From the NCBI GenBank assembly GCA_932294295.1, contig OW028581.1:10809526-10873525 (forward strand): a stretch of DNA of 64,000 nt. Direction: 5' to 3'. Under the pieces are notes generated by a model. The model was given only the letters and a program-made list of their open reading frames with translations, was not told where the DNA came from and did not search any database. Below, piece after piece: positions 23,249-34,572 of this stretch. The stretch comes from Alitta virens (Eukaryota; Annelida; Polychaeta; Phyllodocida; Nereididae). Every line of letters starts with the position of its first letter. Position 1 is the first letter of the stretch. Position numbers and translations under genes: made by a program.

Positions 23249-26200
23249 TCATTGTTCAGAGCTGACCATCTTGTCAATGTTCCTCAGTGCAAGAAAAATG
23301 GAAACGTGTTTCATTACATTATTTGGGGGCATGTAAGTCAGTTGTGTGGCCAAGCGGCGAAGGCTGGCATTGGCCTGCTCATTTTCTTGGCTATTGATCC
23401 CAGCTATCTCTTTGTCTGATTCATAGCTGTCCATTGAATACCCCAGTGAACAGCCAATGTGTCCTTTTCGAAAATGGAGTCTGTCTACCATGAACCTAGT
23501 GTTTTTGAATCTGCTGGGTTCCCTCTTTATGCAATACAAATGTAGCTTACAGGCATTATCATAAATGATTAAATGAGGTATCCTTTTAAATCTGCGTACC
23601 AGAATGTCAAAGGCAGTCCTTGGGGACTCTGCCTGGGATTCCAGATTATGGAGCATGCAGACACCGTGGGGGCAAAACATTGTAAAAAGACCAGGGGTAA
23701 GAGAACTGTGGTGAAATGAGTCCTTGCGGCAACCAGTCACCAGAGCTTATTTAGAGAAATTTGCCTTGTAGTTAGCAGAGCCTCGCTACAAAGGACGACT
23801 TGGAAAGAACTCCAGTTCTTCATTAGCCAAAGAAGGGGTGCCATATGCCGAATCGTCTGGCACCGGTAGGTGGAAAGGGGCATCCATTGATATCAAAAGA
23901 TCTTTCAAGAGACTGGCCAAAGTTTTTTTTATTAACTTTTCTTGCAACCAGGATATCATGCAGCATAGGACATGTCTGCAAAAGCAACTTACTATCCTGG
24001 AATGTGTGGGAGTGACTTTCATTAACCACCTCCAGTAAAATATCAAGGGTTTTTTTAAGTTCCTCTTTGCTGGTCAGCTGAACAATGCCACATGTGGGAC
24101 TCCCTCTTGATAGTTCACCAATTAGCTTTTGGTGGGACTTTGGGCAGGTTCTACCAGCTTCCTGCACAATCTTCTGCAGTGCTGGTCTTTCCTTCAGAGA
24201 CTGACATAAGTCTTTGAAGTCTTTTGATGGAATTTGCTCACAGTCACTGTATCTGCCACGGTGCAGTCCAGCATATGCAGACAACTTCTTCCTGGCTGCA
24301 ACATTCAATAAGAATACTCTGTCTTTCATCTCGCACTCAGGGATTACAGTAGATGGGGGACTTGGGGAGTAATACGAGGGTGCAAGATCTCGTCTGGATC
24401 CCATCATGATCCCATCCATTATAACACAATCCACATCTTCTCCACATTTATCACAGTCATATAAGTGTGGAAAGTCTAAGTCCAACAAACGCAAAAAGCA
24501 GTTGTATGCCATCCTCAGAAGATTGTAGCAGTGAGCACCTAGGGGTCCAAGGCCACATGTGGTGCGGGTATGATTGGCCGATCTGAAGCCTGCTGCTAAT
24601 GGGAACCGTGTCTCTTGCGTATCGTGTAAAATGTCGAAGAGCCAATTGTACGAAAAGAGGTGCTTATTGTTCAAGTTCAATAGGAGATCACTAGCACCAT
24701 CATAGCTCATGTAGCAGGAACACTCTCCTAGTGATGGATGATAATAAGTCACGCATGGTATGCTGGTATGCTTGGTATGGATGAGAGCATCTTTGTGTAA
24801 GATCCACTGTTGTTTTATTGGATCCCTCATGTCAAATTCACAACCATGTTCACAGATGCTGGTGTCACTGGCAGGTACAAGATGTTCAGGGTGCTTGATC
24901 CTGCAGCATAAGAAGTAAATTTGTGTGCTTCATCATCATCCAGAGGATATGGTATGGGGGTGATCGAGATGCATGTAAAGTTCTCAACCACTTTTCTCGA
25001 TGATGGATCAAACCCATGATCCATTGCATTGTTCCTGTATGCTTTTATGCGAGGACAGCTTGTGACCTTGGAGGTGCAAGTCAAGCATTTCATGCTCTTA
25101 GGACCTTCAGTCAACACCCCATAAGTCCGTGTGGACTCACAATAGCTGGCAAGGAGTTTGGATGTTAAGCGAACTATGCTTGTTACATCATTGTCGGTTG
25201 TATCTTTTGCTGAATCTGGGAAAAGTTTTACTGTCTCTTCAATATGGAGGCCTGGGGAAGGGACACTTGAAGAATTAATCTTGCCATCATCGAATGCAGC
25301 AAGAGTGCTATTTCGTAGAGATTTATCACATGAGCAAATGTGGACTGTGATTTTATCATCAGATAGAGTTTCCACGATCATATATTTCTTGCTAATCACC
25401 CCGGTCTCATTGCAGTCAGGGAGAGCATAAACACAATTGGTTATCACATGGTAGTCCTGGCTCTGCCTCAATTGCACACAGTACAAAAATCCCCGTGGAA
25501 TCGGAATGGATCTGCAGAAAAAAAAAAGGCATATGTTAGATGACATCAATATGACAGCAATGATAGTACATGTCTATAGTTGTACATAAAAAATTAAAAT
25601 GCTTCATTTATATATGTATATCACGAAATAATATGCATCTGTAACTTCTATTTAATCAAGCTTTACAGTTAGTACTTATTATTGCATTATTCTGGCCTTA
25701 CTTGTTATTCAACTATTCATGACTAACTTCTCAATAAATTAGGTATTACTGTATTTTTTTGTTTAAATCAATATAGATGATAAGAATATTGCACATGAAC
25801 TAATCAGAAAAAAACCGCATTGTTCTATCATGTATAGAAGCCAAGTAATTGCCAGTTGAATTTTAGCACTCCTTTAACATCTTCAGGTGAGTTAAAGACG
25901 AACGTCTTCAAGTTAAAGAAAGTCAGTTGAGAAGGCTAAGGGAAAAATATAGCAGTTTCTGAATATAGGCCAAGGCCAAAGGTCTAGGCAAAGGCAAAAA
26001 GTGTTTCTCACAGATGCGAGAAAAATGTAGCTAAGCCCAATATTTAATTGTGATTGTTTTTGTATGGGGTGCAATATACCCTTAAATGTACATTTATTTT
26101 AAGTATAAATTTTTAAGAAAAATGCAGTAATCTAGCCATTGAAGTAAGATATAAAATAAGTTAATGAAATTTTTATCAACAACACACGTGGGGCAAGATG

Positions 26201-26860
26201 TGATGACATAATATGCTTGAATAGCGCCAGCATGTGCGTTATCAGCACATGTGTCATGAGCTAATATATGTCGCACTAATCCTTTCAACCCCATTTTTGT
26301 TTTAAGTTGGTCATTGCATCATCAGAGAGCATGTATTGAATCACATGAATAGTCAAATCATGCTGTCTAAACCCAAACCATTTGGCCTAAATTATTTGAT
26401 GTTTCACCCCTTTTTTAGAAACAATACAATGTATTGTCCATTTTTCTAACCCATTTGTTTATTTTATTTGTTCAAACAGTACAGTTGGATAGCTTACTTA
26501 TGGAATGATAAATCATAAAACTGATATTTCTCAGGGGGAAAAAGAGTGGAAATTGTATCAAATATGCCATACTTCAATCACACCTATCAATTCAATGAAA
26601 ATTGTTTAGTACTAAATAAATTGCTTTTAAATGCTGTTTCACATATTTAGATTAATATTTTCACAAAACTTTTGATCTTGGCAAATTGATAAATAACCAC
26701 AAAACTACAATCACTCTGATATCATACTGATTAGCACACCTGTGAACTAAAAATGTAAAATGCAGTGGTCTTACCCAGCCTTTGATGATATTGTAGTTTT
26801 TTCATGAGTTTCCTGAATCGTTAATCTTCTCATGCCACGAAGAACTGTGTCAGTAGCCAT
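23249..26860 (-). pseudogene. KDZ-superfamily-like transposase gene, two exons, broken
   Basis: Exon 1 is 26775-26860 (ATG at 26860; donor GCTGG|GTAAGA). Intron ~1.26 kb; exon 2 starts at 25511 after a TTTCTGCAG acceptor, in matching phase. Exon 2 has a SWIM-like segment (VHICSCDKS), Cys pairs (CLTCTSKVTSC; CDKCGEDVDC followed by MDGIMMGSRRDL), then the catalytic region 23249-23740: YDNACKLHLYC, MVDRLHFRKGHIGC and SQENEQANASLRRL, which resemble the D, D/H-x-x-C and E blocks of KDZ transposases. It is broken by frame changes near 24.90-24.96 kb and ~23.86 kb and by in-frame stops near 23790 and 23754. The KDZ assignment is from motif recognition, not a search. Confidence 0.65.
25512..26774 (-). 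other. intron 1 of the KDZ-like gene
   Basis: About 1.26 kb, AT-rich, bounded by GTAAGA and TTTCTGCAG. Nothing else with coding potential was found inside it. Confidence 0.6.
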
Positions 26861-27229
26861 TGCTGATCCATAAGATTGGAGCCAGTAAACACGCATAAAT
26901 GAGATTCCACTGCAACAACCCCACCCCCCCCCCCCCTATCCATCCATAGTGGTATCTGTACCTTTGATTGGTCAACTGAAGGGCCAATGTGGTGATGCCC
27001 TTTTCTTCACGGTTCATTGGCCTCCCTGCGCATGTGCACTTGTGAACCACATTACCAGTGACCCAAAATAATCTTCTCATTCTGCTCCGGAATAGTGCCA
27101 ATATCATATTGGTTAATCCTCTATGTATGTATTTTCCCCTTAAGTTAGAGTAAGACTGATTCTCTCAGAAAGCCTCTAAATAATTCCATCAACATGAGTT
27201 ATGGTTACAATTGTTTTTTCTCTCTGCAG
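26861..27229. promoter_or_regulatory. intergenic region between divergent genes
   Basis: Lies between the minus-strand ATG at 26860 and the first recognised plus-strand exon at 27230, so it probably holds promoters for both. It contains a C homopolymer near 26924-26938. No specific promoter element could be assigned. Confidence 0.35.
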
Positions 27230-28098
27230 GAAACCCGGTCGTTGGCTGTGTCAGTGGTGAAGTCAGCGTTTGGGGGCACTAGGAGAAGAATTGGCTGGGG
27301 TGTCGAGCCTAACAAACCTGATTGGTGGCCAGAACATGTCCCCTGGACCAAGAGGGGGGGGTGCAGTCTGGCGTGAATCATGCTCAGCTCAAAGATGTGA
27401 TTACTACTTGTTATGCCCATTTCGGACAGCCTTTGCTGGTAAGTATATTTAAAATCAATAAAATTGATATAACCACACTGCTTGAAAATTTATATTTTAC
27501 TCTGTAAACTAAAAGATGCTCTGACATAATTAACTCATGTAATACCACAACAAAATATTTTACTTTTTATAGACCCCTCCCCAGGAAAGACTGCATACCC
27601 CTCCCCAAGATAGACCACAGACCCTCCCCAGGAAAGACCACAGGCCCCACCCCCGGAAAGACCACAGGCCCCACCGCAGGAAAGACCACAGACCCCTCCC
27701 CAGGAAAGACAACAGACTCCACCCCAGGAAAGACCACAGACCCCCACCCCAGGAAAGACCACAGACCCCCACCCCAGGAAAGACCACAGACCCCACCCCA
27801 GGAAAGACCACAGACCCCTCCCCTGGAAAGACCACAGACCTCTCCCCTGGAAAGACCACAGACCCCTCCCCTGGAAAAGCCACAGACTCCCCCCCCCCCC
27901 CCCCCAAAGAAAACTGAGAAGACCCCAAGCTACAACTACAGGCAAGACCGGATCATCAAAAACACCTGGTGTAAAAAGACCGTTGACACAAGGCTCTCTT
28001 GTCCCTGATCCAAAAATGAAACCCTCCCCATTAACAACTATCAAGAGACAGATGAACAGGTGCAGGAAAGTGCCTACCAAGTACACACCTTCTAAATA
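27230..28098 (+). pseudogene. accessory gene of the KDZ-like element
   Basis: Exon 27230-27438 follows a TCTCTGCAG acceptor and ends at a GTAAGT donor. It encodes a basic segment, then NKPDWWPEHVPWTKRGG, then, in a shifted frame after a G run (27353-27361), NHAQLKDVITTCYAHFGQ. A second exon from 27573 (acceptor CTTTTTATAG) runs through a Pro/Arg/Lys-rich minisatellite to a lysine-rich tail ending TPSK and a stop at 28098. Frame depends on two homopolymers. A Trp-Trp-Pro motif of this kind is seen in other transposon-linked proteins, but I cannot name the family. An upstream start exon was not found. Confidence 0.45.
27573..27905. repeat. Pro-rich minisatellite
   Basis: About 14-15 tandem units of AGACCACAGACCCCTCCCC with GGAAAG, length varying by a base or two, ending in a long C run (27889-27905). 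On the plus strand the units read as Pro/Lys/Arg/Thr-rich peptide in changing frames. Confidence 0.9.
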
Positions 28099-28770
28099 GA
28101 TCAAAATTTGACAGTATGTTTTTGTGTCCTGCTAAAGAAAATTAATTAAGACATAGATATATTTTTTTTATATTCTTTCTTGTATATTGCCATATCTTTT
28201 TTCATCTGTACATACTCATTTTAGCATGTATGAAATAAAAATGTTTTAATTTTATTTTGCACAAATTTTATAAAGTTCATAAAGTGTAAAGAATAAATGT
28301 CCTTCAAAATTTCTTTATGTTATGATATCATTGTTACCATTGAAAACGTTTATTACGCAAAACACAAAACACGCTTGCAGGTGTGGGTTATGTCACACTG
28401 ACGCGCATTAAATATGCTTGTAATTGCACCTAATCCCTTACACATGTGCTAGTTGTTGCATATACACCTATGTGAATAACATGCGAGATATTTCATTGCA
28501 AATAGCTCCACTCGTGGCAATTAATTAAACACGCACCATACAGGAGATCTGCGCATTAGCGCGTCCATCAACTGTTACACTGTGCGTTCTTGTATGAACA
28601 CGGGTGCGTGGTATGACATAAGTTGCATATACACGAATTGCGCGTGCGAGCAATACAACATTCATGCATGCGTGTATATGTCAGAAAGTATATATTACAG
28701 ATAATAATGTGTGTGTATATGCAAGCTATGGCAGTTGTGTACATGCTAAATATGACAAAATATATAGCTC
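28099..28770. other. right subterminal region of the KDZ-like element
   Basis: The first ~270 bp are AT-rich 3' flank of the accessory gene, with AATAAA words. From about 28370 many CATATACAC/GTGTATATG, GCGTGCG and ACACGGGTGCG words occur in both orientations, matching the style of the left end. Ends at the gag junction. Confidence 0.5.
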
Positions 28771-29256
28771 CAAAATGAGGTAACTTAGGCCTAATTGCCC
28801 TACGACTACCTGCCAGCTCATCAGCATTAATATCACGAGCCCTCTCAGGATTAATGCGATCTTTCGAATCCTGTTTCATGCGCTCAATCTGCATGGCACT
28901 CTCTACCTCAATTCTCTTGTGCTCGGCTTCAGCCCTGATTTCATGTTCTCTATTCTTTTCTTTCATAATTTCTAACTCCCATTCTCTATCAGCCTTCAAT
29001 TTGGCTTCCTCTCTTTCAGCCTCCAATTTGGCAGCTTCAGCTTCTCTATCAGCCTTTAATTTGGCAGCTTCAGCTTCTCTATCAGCCTTCAATTTGGCAT
29101 CCTCCCTATCAGCCTCCAACTTGGCAGCTTCTCTATCAGCCGCCAACTTGGCCTCCTCTCTACGGGTTGCTCTCTCATCTCTCAAGAAATCTTGGAGATC
29201 TTTTCCTTTGAACCCTAATCTTTCCCCCACAGACATAATCTCCTCTAACTCTTGAC
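28771..29256 (-). pseudogene. Gypsy gag 5' part, continuation of the interrupted copy
   Basis: Same family as 12540-13530. The coiled-coil repeat run has a further unit number, followed by the capsid-like start, ending at RPKLPHF where the KDZ-like element begins. An extra A immediately after the start codon region (near 29251) shifts the Gag start out of frame; the rest of the fragment is open. Confidence 0.8.
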
Positions 29257-30235
29257 ATCTTGAAACCTCAAATACAACTCCTGCATAAACAGCAAGAAAT
29301 ACAGGTACTACCTCAGTGGTATGTGGACTGCCTTCAGAAAACACATAAATTCACCAAATCATGAACCAAGTGAAATGGAAAAAGGCCAACCTTCACCCAG
29401 CAGTATAATACTAACAGTGGACAATTCTTAATCACACTGATCACAATTGTGTCCTGTGCCTTGTAAGCAACAGACGAGTAAAGTATTCATTCATGGTGAC
29501 AATTTTGTATTTACCCCAAGTTTCAAAGACAGATTGTTTGATGGATTTGATCAGTCTGATGTTGATACTGCCCAGGCGATTGCTTCTCCAATGCTTCAAC
29601 GGATTTTGAATTTGTAATGGTCACCTATCAATCAGCAAAGAAAACAGCATTCAGTTAACAGCAAGCAGTACACACAAAAACAGTAGACAATAATACACTT
29701 GATATTTACTGACTGAATTAATGAGGTATGGTGTTGTGGTGATGGGAACTATCAGATCCCGGACGAGCCCCCAATTGTCAAAGATTCACAATCTCTGTTC
29801 CCCCTCGCACACCACAACACTTTTAACTATTTCCACTTTTAATATTCATATAAAATAAACAAAGGTTACAATATATAGGTTGGCATGTAGCTTAAGGTTA
29901 TGGCTCTAAAAGGAATGTCAAACAGTAAGTCCAGCTTGCACTTATGTAGTTGTAGATCTAGAGTTAGTTGACGATGTTGTTATCTTTTGATGAGATGATG
30001 TAGAAACGCAACCAGTGTAGATGATGTCTGAGGTGAGTCCGCCACCACTGTCACTACTAAATTACCAGGAGATGAACTTGCAGTACCATCAGGTGCAGGC
30101 CAATGATGTAATGTAGTAGACAGGTGGGATGCCTCATGACAGTCGTTTCCAATGTCTGGTTGTCCTTCTCAGCATGCAGTACAAAAAAGCTGTGAATATG
30201 TAAAAACATTAAGTAAACTGTCCAGCCATTAAAAG
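29257..30235 (-). repeat. Gypsy leader, tRNA-Pro primer-binding site and LTR
   Basis: Leader 29257-29755, primer-binding 18-mer complement at 29756-29773, LTR inner end at 29776 (TGTCAAAG). LTR sequence matches 14042 onward for about 455 bp, then stops near 30235 where unrelated sequence begins. It may be the LTR outer edge or a truncation. Confidence 0.75.
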
Positions 30236-30694
30236 TACCATTTTCCTGTTAATTATAGAGTATAAATATGAATTAGTTTTAACCAGCATAGTGCAAATAT
30301 TGACACAAAAATGTTTTTTTACTATTATAATATGACAAATATTGACACAAAACTGCATGGTTTTGTATGGAGAAATCGCTGCCGTACCACCTGTTGACAG
30401 TGGTGTAAATCAGTTGTAACTAGTATAATTGTATGGAACTTGCACTGCTGAGCCATTCCTATGTGAATGGTAGATTGTTCACTATTACTAAGCTTGGCAT
30501 GCTGTTATTTTGCTACAATCATCATTTTCATGCTGAGAATTGGCAATTTCAAATTCTGATTCTTTACATTTTTTAGTGTTATAACTGAATAACTTATTGC
30601 CGATAAAAACCTATTACTAATTTTGGACAGCGGACTGTCTTCCTGGTTACGTTCTCTGTTAGTATCTTATAGTATAGTACACTGGTATGTATAC
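30236..30694. other. non-coding spacer
   Basis: AT-rich sequence between the Gypsy LTR and the last recognised C-type lectin exon. A terminal exon of the lectin gene (the part with the last Cys pair) would be expected here, but none was recognised. Confidence 0.4.
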
Positions 30695-31854
30695 CTGTGT
30701 CTTTTTTGATGAATGCACAAACATTTTCAGAATTAGACTCATCTGGTTCATTTTCTGCCCAGTTCAAGTAAGAAGTTCTTGTCCCATCTGACCAACTGCA
30801 AAATATGCAATGTAGTCACTTTATTCGAATTTAGCAGTTGCTCCATTCCAGAAATATTTAAATAATCGCATAAGTTACATTATTCACTCACCTAAATGAT
30901 TCAGAGAGGATTTTGTTGTAGCCGATCCAATAATTAGCCATTTCTTCATTCTTCACCTGTGACACACTTTATAGGGTTAGAGTGGAATTGCAAAAGCTAC
31001 ACTTTACACAATATGGATTTTGGTTTCTAAATAGGTATAAATTTACAAATACATCTTAGATTACTGCATTGCAATTTCCAGGGCATGCCCATAAAACACT
31101 CTATATACGTAAAATACCATTTTTGGTATGTTAAAAAATCCAAATTTCTGGTGTTTCACAAAACTTAAAAAAACTATAATAACCATTTAAAACGGTCAAA
31201 TGGAGCTTCACAAGCAGCTAAATATAAACATCACCGTGTGGATAATCCTTATTTACAAAGTGTAAACATTGAAAAGTCCCATTGGTTATTTGAAAAACGA
31301 AAGTGTCCAATGGTTTTTGAAAAATCCAATTTGACTGTTTATAACCCTTTTTGGTTTTTTAAGAATCCATTTGTTTCTTAAAAAACGAAATTTGTCCGCC
31401 AATTTTTTTTAGAGTGAAATCATCTAATTAAACCTACCATGTCCACGATAAATTCCAAGACTTCTTCATTGGGAAGGGCAACTAAATCAGCACCAAATTG
31501 CATACATCTTGCTCGGCCAGTGTATCAGGTGTATCTGTCCGGCTTATAAAATGTGTATAATGTGCCATTAAATTCCTCCCAGGCCTGGCAGAAACATGCT
31601 GAAAATAATACAGGCTGCTAATAAATTGTGGTTCTTATAATGAAATTAGTTTAAAATGTTTGGGCCTGAGAATGCATATTCTTGAAAGAAACAAAAAAAA
31701 AACCAGTTTTTCATATATTTTATATTTTGGAGTTTTTATGGACTTAATGTGAGTTGGTAAATATAATTTTTGAACACATCTTGTTGGTCTGTACTGATTT
31801 ACTTGTCTTACCTGTGCAAGAGAAACCTAAAATCACTGCAAATATAGTCCTCAT
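30695..31854 (-). pseudogene. secreted C-type lectin-like gene with one nonsense codon
   Basis: Four exons in consistent phase. Exon 1, 31812-31854: signal peptide MRTIFAVILGFSC. Exon 2, 31438-31598: first CTLD half, with WEEFNGTLYTFYK and FGADLVALPNEEVLEF. Exon 3, 30892-30956: NYWIGYNKILSESF, the WIGL-like strand. Exon 4, 30695-30795: WSDGTRTSYLNWAENEP followed by an AFI strand. The order is that of a secreted single-CTLD lectin. The EPD-like segment suggests mannose-type sugar binding, but the calcium set is incomplete here and the last exon is missing. An in-frame TGA at 31525-31527 (exon 2) would truncate the protein. Either a pseudogene or a sequencing error; splicing is otherwise perfect. 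Confidence 0.75.
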
Positions 31855-34122
31855 TGTTTGTGCGTCAATTCATGGAAAATGGTGGTACCTTTCACTTGTG
31901 ATTGACTTATCTGAGGAATGATCAACTCTTACATGTATCATCTTATCAAATTATCAATAATAATATCATTTAGCATGATATATGCTGACCCATTTAACAA
32001 CAGCGGTACTGCCAATGTAGTCTATGGCCTGCTTGTCATTCATGTAATTTTGTAAAATTAGGGTTTAGTTTAGAAGCTGAGGCAGAGGATTATAGAACAT
32101 TGACAATTAGGCATAATGCTCGGGACACTCACTTTCTCATTTCTTGGCCTCACACTAGCCTTCGGTATCTTTTTTCTAATAGATCAATAAATTTGTAAAA
32201 ATTTGTAAAAATCTGATTAATGAATGGAGCATAACACTCAGGACAAAATAAGCCACACACTGATTGATGAACGGTTATTTGCACAACTGTTATCGGCATC
32301 AATCGGCACAGTTTCAGCAATCTATACTCTCGATTACTTGCAAAATTTCTTCGATAATACATTAAATGTGGACATTTTCCCTATGTTTAGTATGGAGAGT
32401 ATCTTTGGTAAGATGAACAGTGAATAAGCAGAGCAAAGAATAACCACAAAATTCTTTAAGTCTAGAAAACTAGACTAAATATACATTAGAAAATGTTAGT
32501 TAAGAACGCTATAAGCACACACTTTTTAGATCAAATCATATTGGACCACCTTTGAAATGTCACACCAAACAGTGTAAAAAACGCCATTTTCTGTTGTTCA
32601 TTTTGATATCAAATTAAAACCGACTTAATTGATTTGCCTAATATTTTCAGGGAATGCTTTATATTTAATATGAGATAAATATAAATAACAATTGTAGAAT
32701 TAGTAGTATAGCTGTATATAATGTGAGTCTAAATATGATATCAAAGGCTTCATTTTGTTTTGTACTAGGCCCTATTTAGCCATGACATAGCAGCCTTTCT
32801 TTTTCGTATCAAAAATAATCTATAAAAGGAATTGATCGATGCTATCAATAACTGATAAATTATCAACATGTACATGTAAGGTTGAAAATATACAGACGTG
32901 TAATGTTTAAGATGATTGCTCAATAATGATCTGGAATATGGTCCAGTTTAGTGTTGCAAATAGCAACTTGCTACAAGCTAGCAGTGTTTTTAACAGTTTG
33001 TGTTTGTGTGTTTGTCACTGGCTAATAACACTGTGTGTCATCACCTCACAGCCCAGCAACCTTATTATGGACATTCTTTGCAAGTTTATCTAGTTAAACA
33101 AAATGATTGGTTAAACTATGTAGCCGATAGGCTGAGTGTTAGACTTAAGAAATGTTCTCTTTAAAAATACAAGAGAAATGGATTCATATTTTTTTTGAGT
33201 TTAGACAATTTTTCTGAATTGCCTGCTTGTCAGAACAAGAACTGCGTAAACTCACCACATGAAAATCTAGTTATTCTGTAATTTCATTGTTAGACCTTTA
33301 ATACAGTAAGCCAGCCTGACTGCAAGAGAAATTGGTTAATTTACTAAAGATGAGTAAACGAGCACAAAATGTATATAATTAGGTCACTGGGCTGTGAGGT
33401 GAGAACACACAGTCATAAGGTCACCTTGTCATTTCTTTTGCCACTCTCACAAAATGCACAGTTCAGAACACGTGTTATGCTCAGGAGCTCTACTAAATAG
33501 TTATATTTAATAATTTTTTATTGACTTGAATTTAAATGTATATGTTATATATAGTATAAACTGTAGGATTACAGTTTCTGTGGTGAAATTTTATGGTAGA
33601 TGCTGAGTGCAGTGTACAATGTTAGTGTATTATTTCGACAAACTAGTTTGGAGCTATTGTGATGTAATGTATTAGTTTTAAAGGTATTGATTGAGTTATA
33701 AATGAATTATAACAACTAAAGAGTCATCTTTTGAGTGTGGATTCTAAGAATTGCTCATGGAGGCACAGTATGTATTCACTGTTGTGTATGGATTGAAGAT
33801 ATAACGCTGTGCATGCCTTGAACTGATGCTTTATTATTCACGCGATGAGTTTGAATTGTGAGGTCAATCATTTATAGTTTATTGGTGAATCTATGTACAG
33901 AGTCACTCTCACAAAATGCATAGTACAGAACACATGTTATGCTCATGAGCTCTGCAAAATAGATAAAATAAAGCATCGGTTCAAGGCAGGCACAGCTATG
34001 CTGAGGCAAGTAAAAGATCACACCCATGGGGTAAATGTGTAACATGGGTGGACTCCAACTCCTTTCTCACCTCATCAATCAACCCTCAATACTGGCAAGA
34101 ATTTGCTTTAGATGGCTGCACT

Positions 34123-34240
34123 TTCTATATCTATATGTCTATCTATCTATCTGTCTGTCTGTAGATCTGTCTATCCATCTATCTATCTGTTGTCTGTCTA
34201 TCCATCTATCTATCTATCTATCTGTCTGTCTGTCTGTTAT
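34123..34240. repeat. TATC/TGTC microsatellite
   Basis: Repeated CTAT, CTGT and CCAT tetranucleotides; longer than the homologous tract at 5022-5058 in copy 1. Confidence 0.9.
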
Positions 34241-34496
34241 ACCCAACAGAAAAAATAATAATTTACTTTACATAAATTTCCAGCTTCTTGAAATAAGGAA
34301 GCCAAAGTAGCTATCTGTTTAGGGCTTTACAATGAATATATTACCACCATATTAATGACATTCTTTCATTTATGTGTTTGCCGGCTGTCATCTGTAATCC
34401 AACATCTGCCCTACTTCTAATGCCTATGCACTCCATGGTGGCTACCATCAGTTTGACTTTGCCTGCCTGTTTCTCCATTTCCTTAATACCTATAGG

Positions 34497-34572
34497 GATG
34501 GAGGTCTAGCCTAGTAGCAGCATGCTGGGCTTTCAACCACTGGGTCAGGAGTTCAATTTCTGGTGGATCCAG
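34497..34572 (+). repeat. tRNA-like SINE head (copy in duplication 2)
   Basis: A-box-like TAGCCTAGTAG at 34507-34517 and B-box-like GTTCAATTTC at 34551-34560; paralogue of 5226-5300. Immediately downstream the sequence joins to CCAGGACGTAAAGCCC, so the body found in copy 1 is deleted. Confidence 0.4.

Larger units (their letters stand above)
22553..28770. mobile_element. KDZ-like DNA transposon, degenerate
   Basis: Holds a KDZ-type transposase gene (minus) and a divergent accessory gene (plus) between two subterminal regions (22553-22960, 28370-28770) rich in CGTGTATATG / CATATACACG words. The right terminus abuts Gypsy gag at 28771. The outermost bases of the two ends, GAGCTATATATTTTG (right, complement) and GAACTGTTAATATATATTTTG (left), are similar but not identical. 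The left limit is tentative, because gag sequence does not flank it there. Confidence 0.6.

Noticed and set aside
27535..28104. Long minus-strand frames rich in WSFxGxG repeats
   Set aside because: By-product of the minisatellite read in reverse; the plus strand has the splice context.
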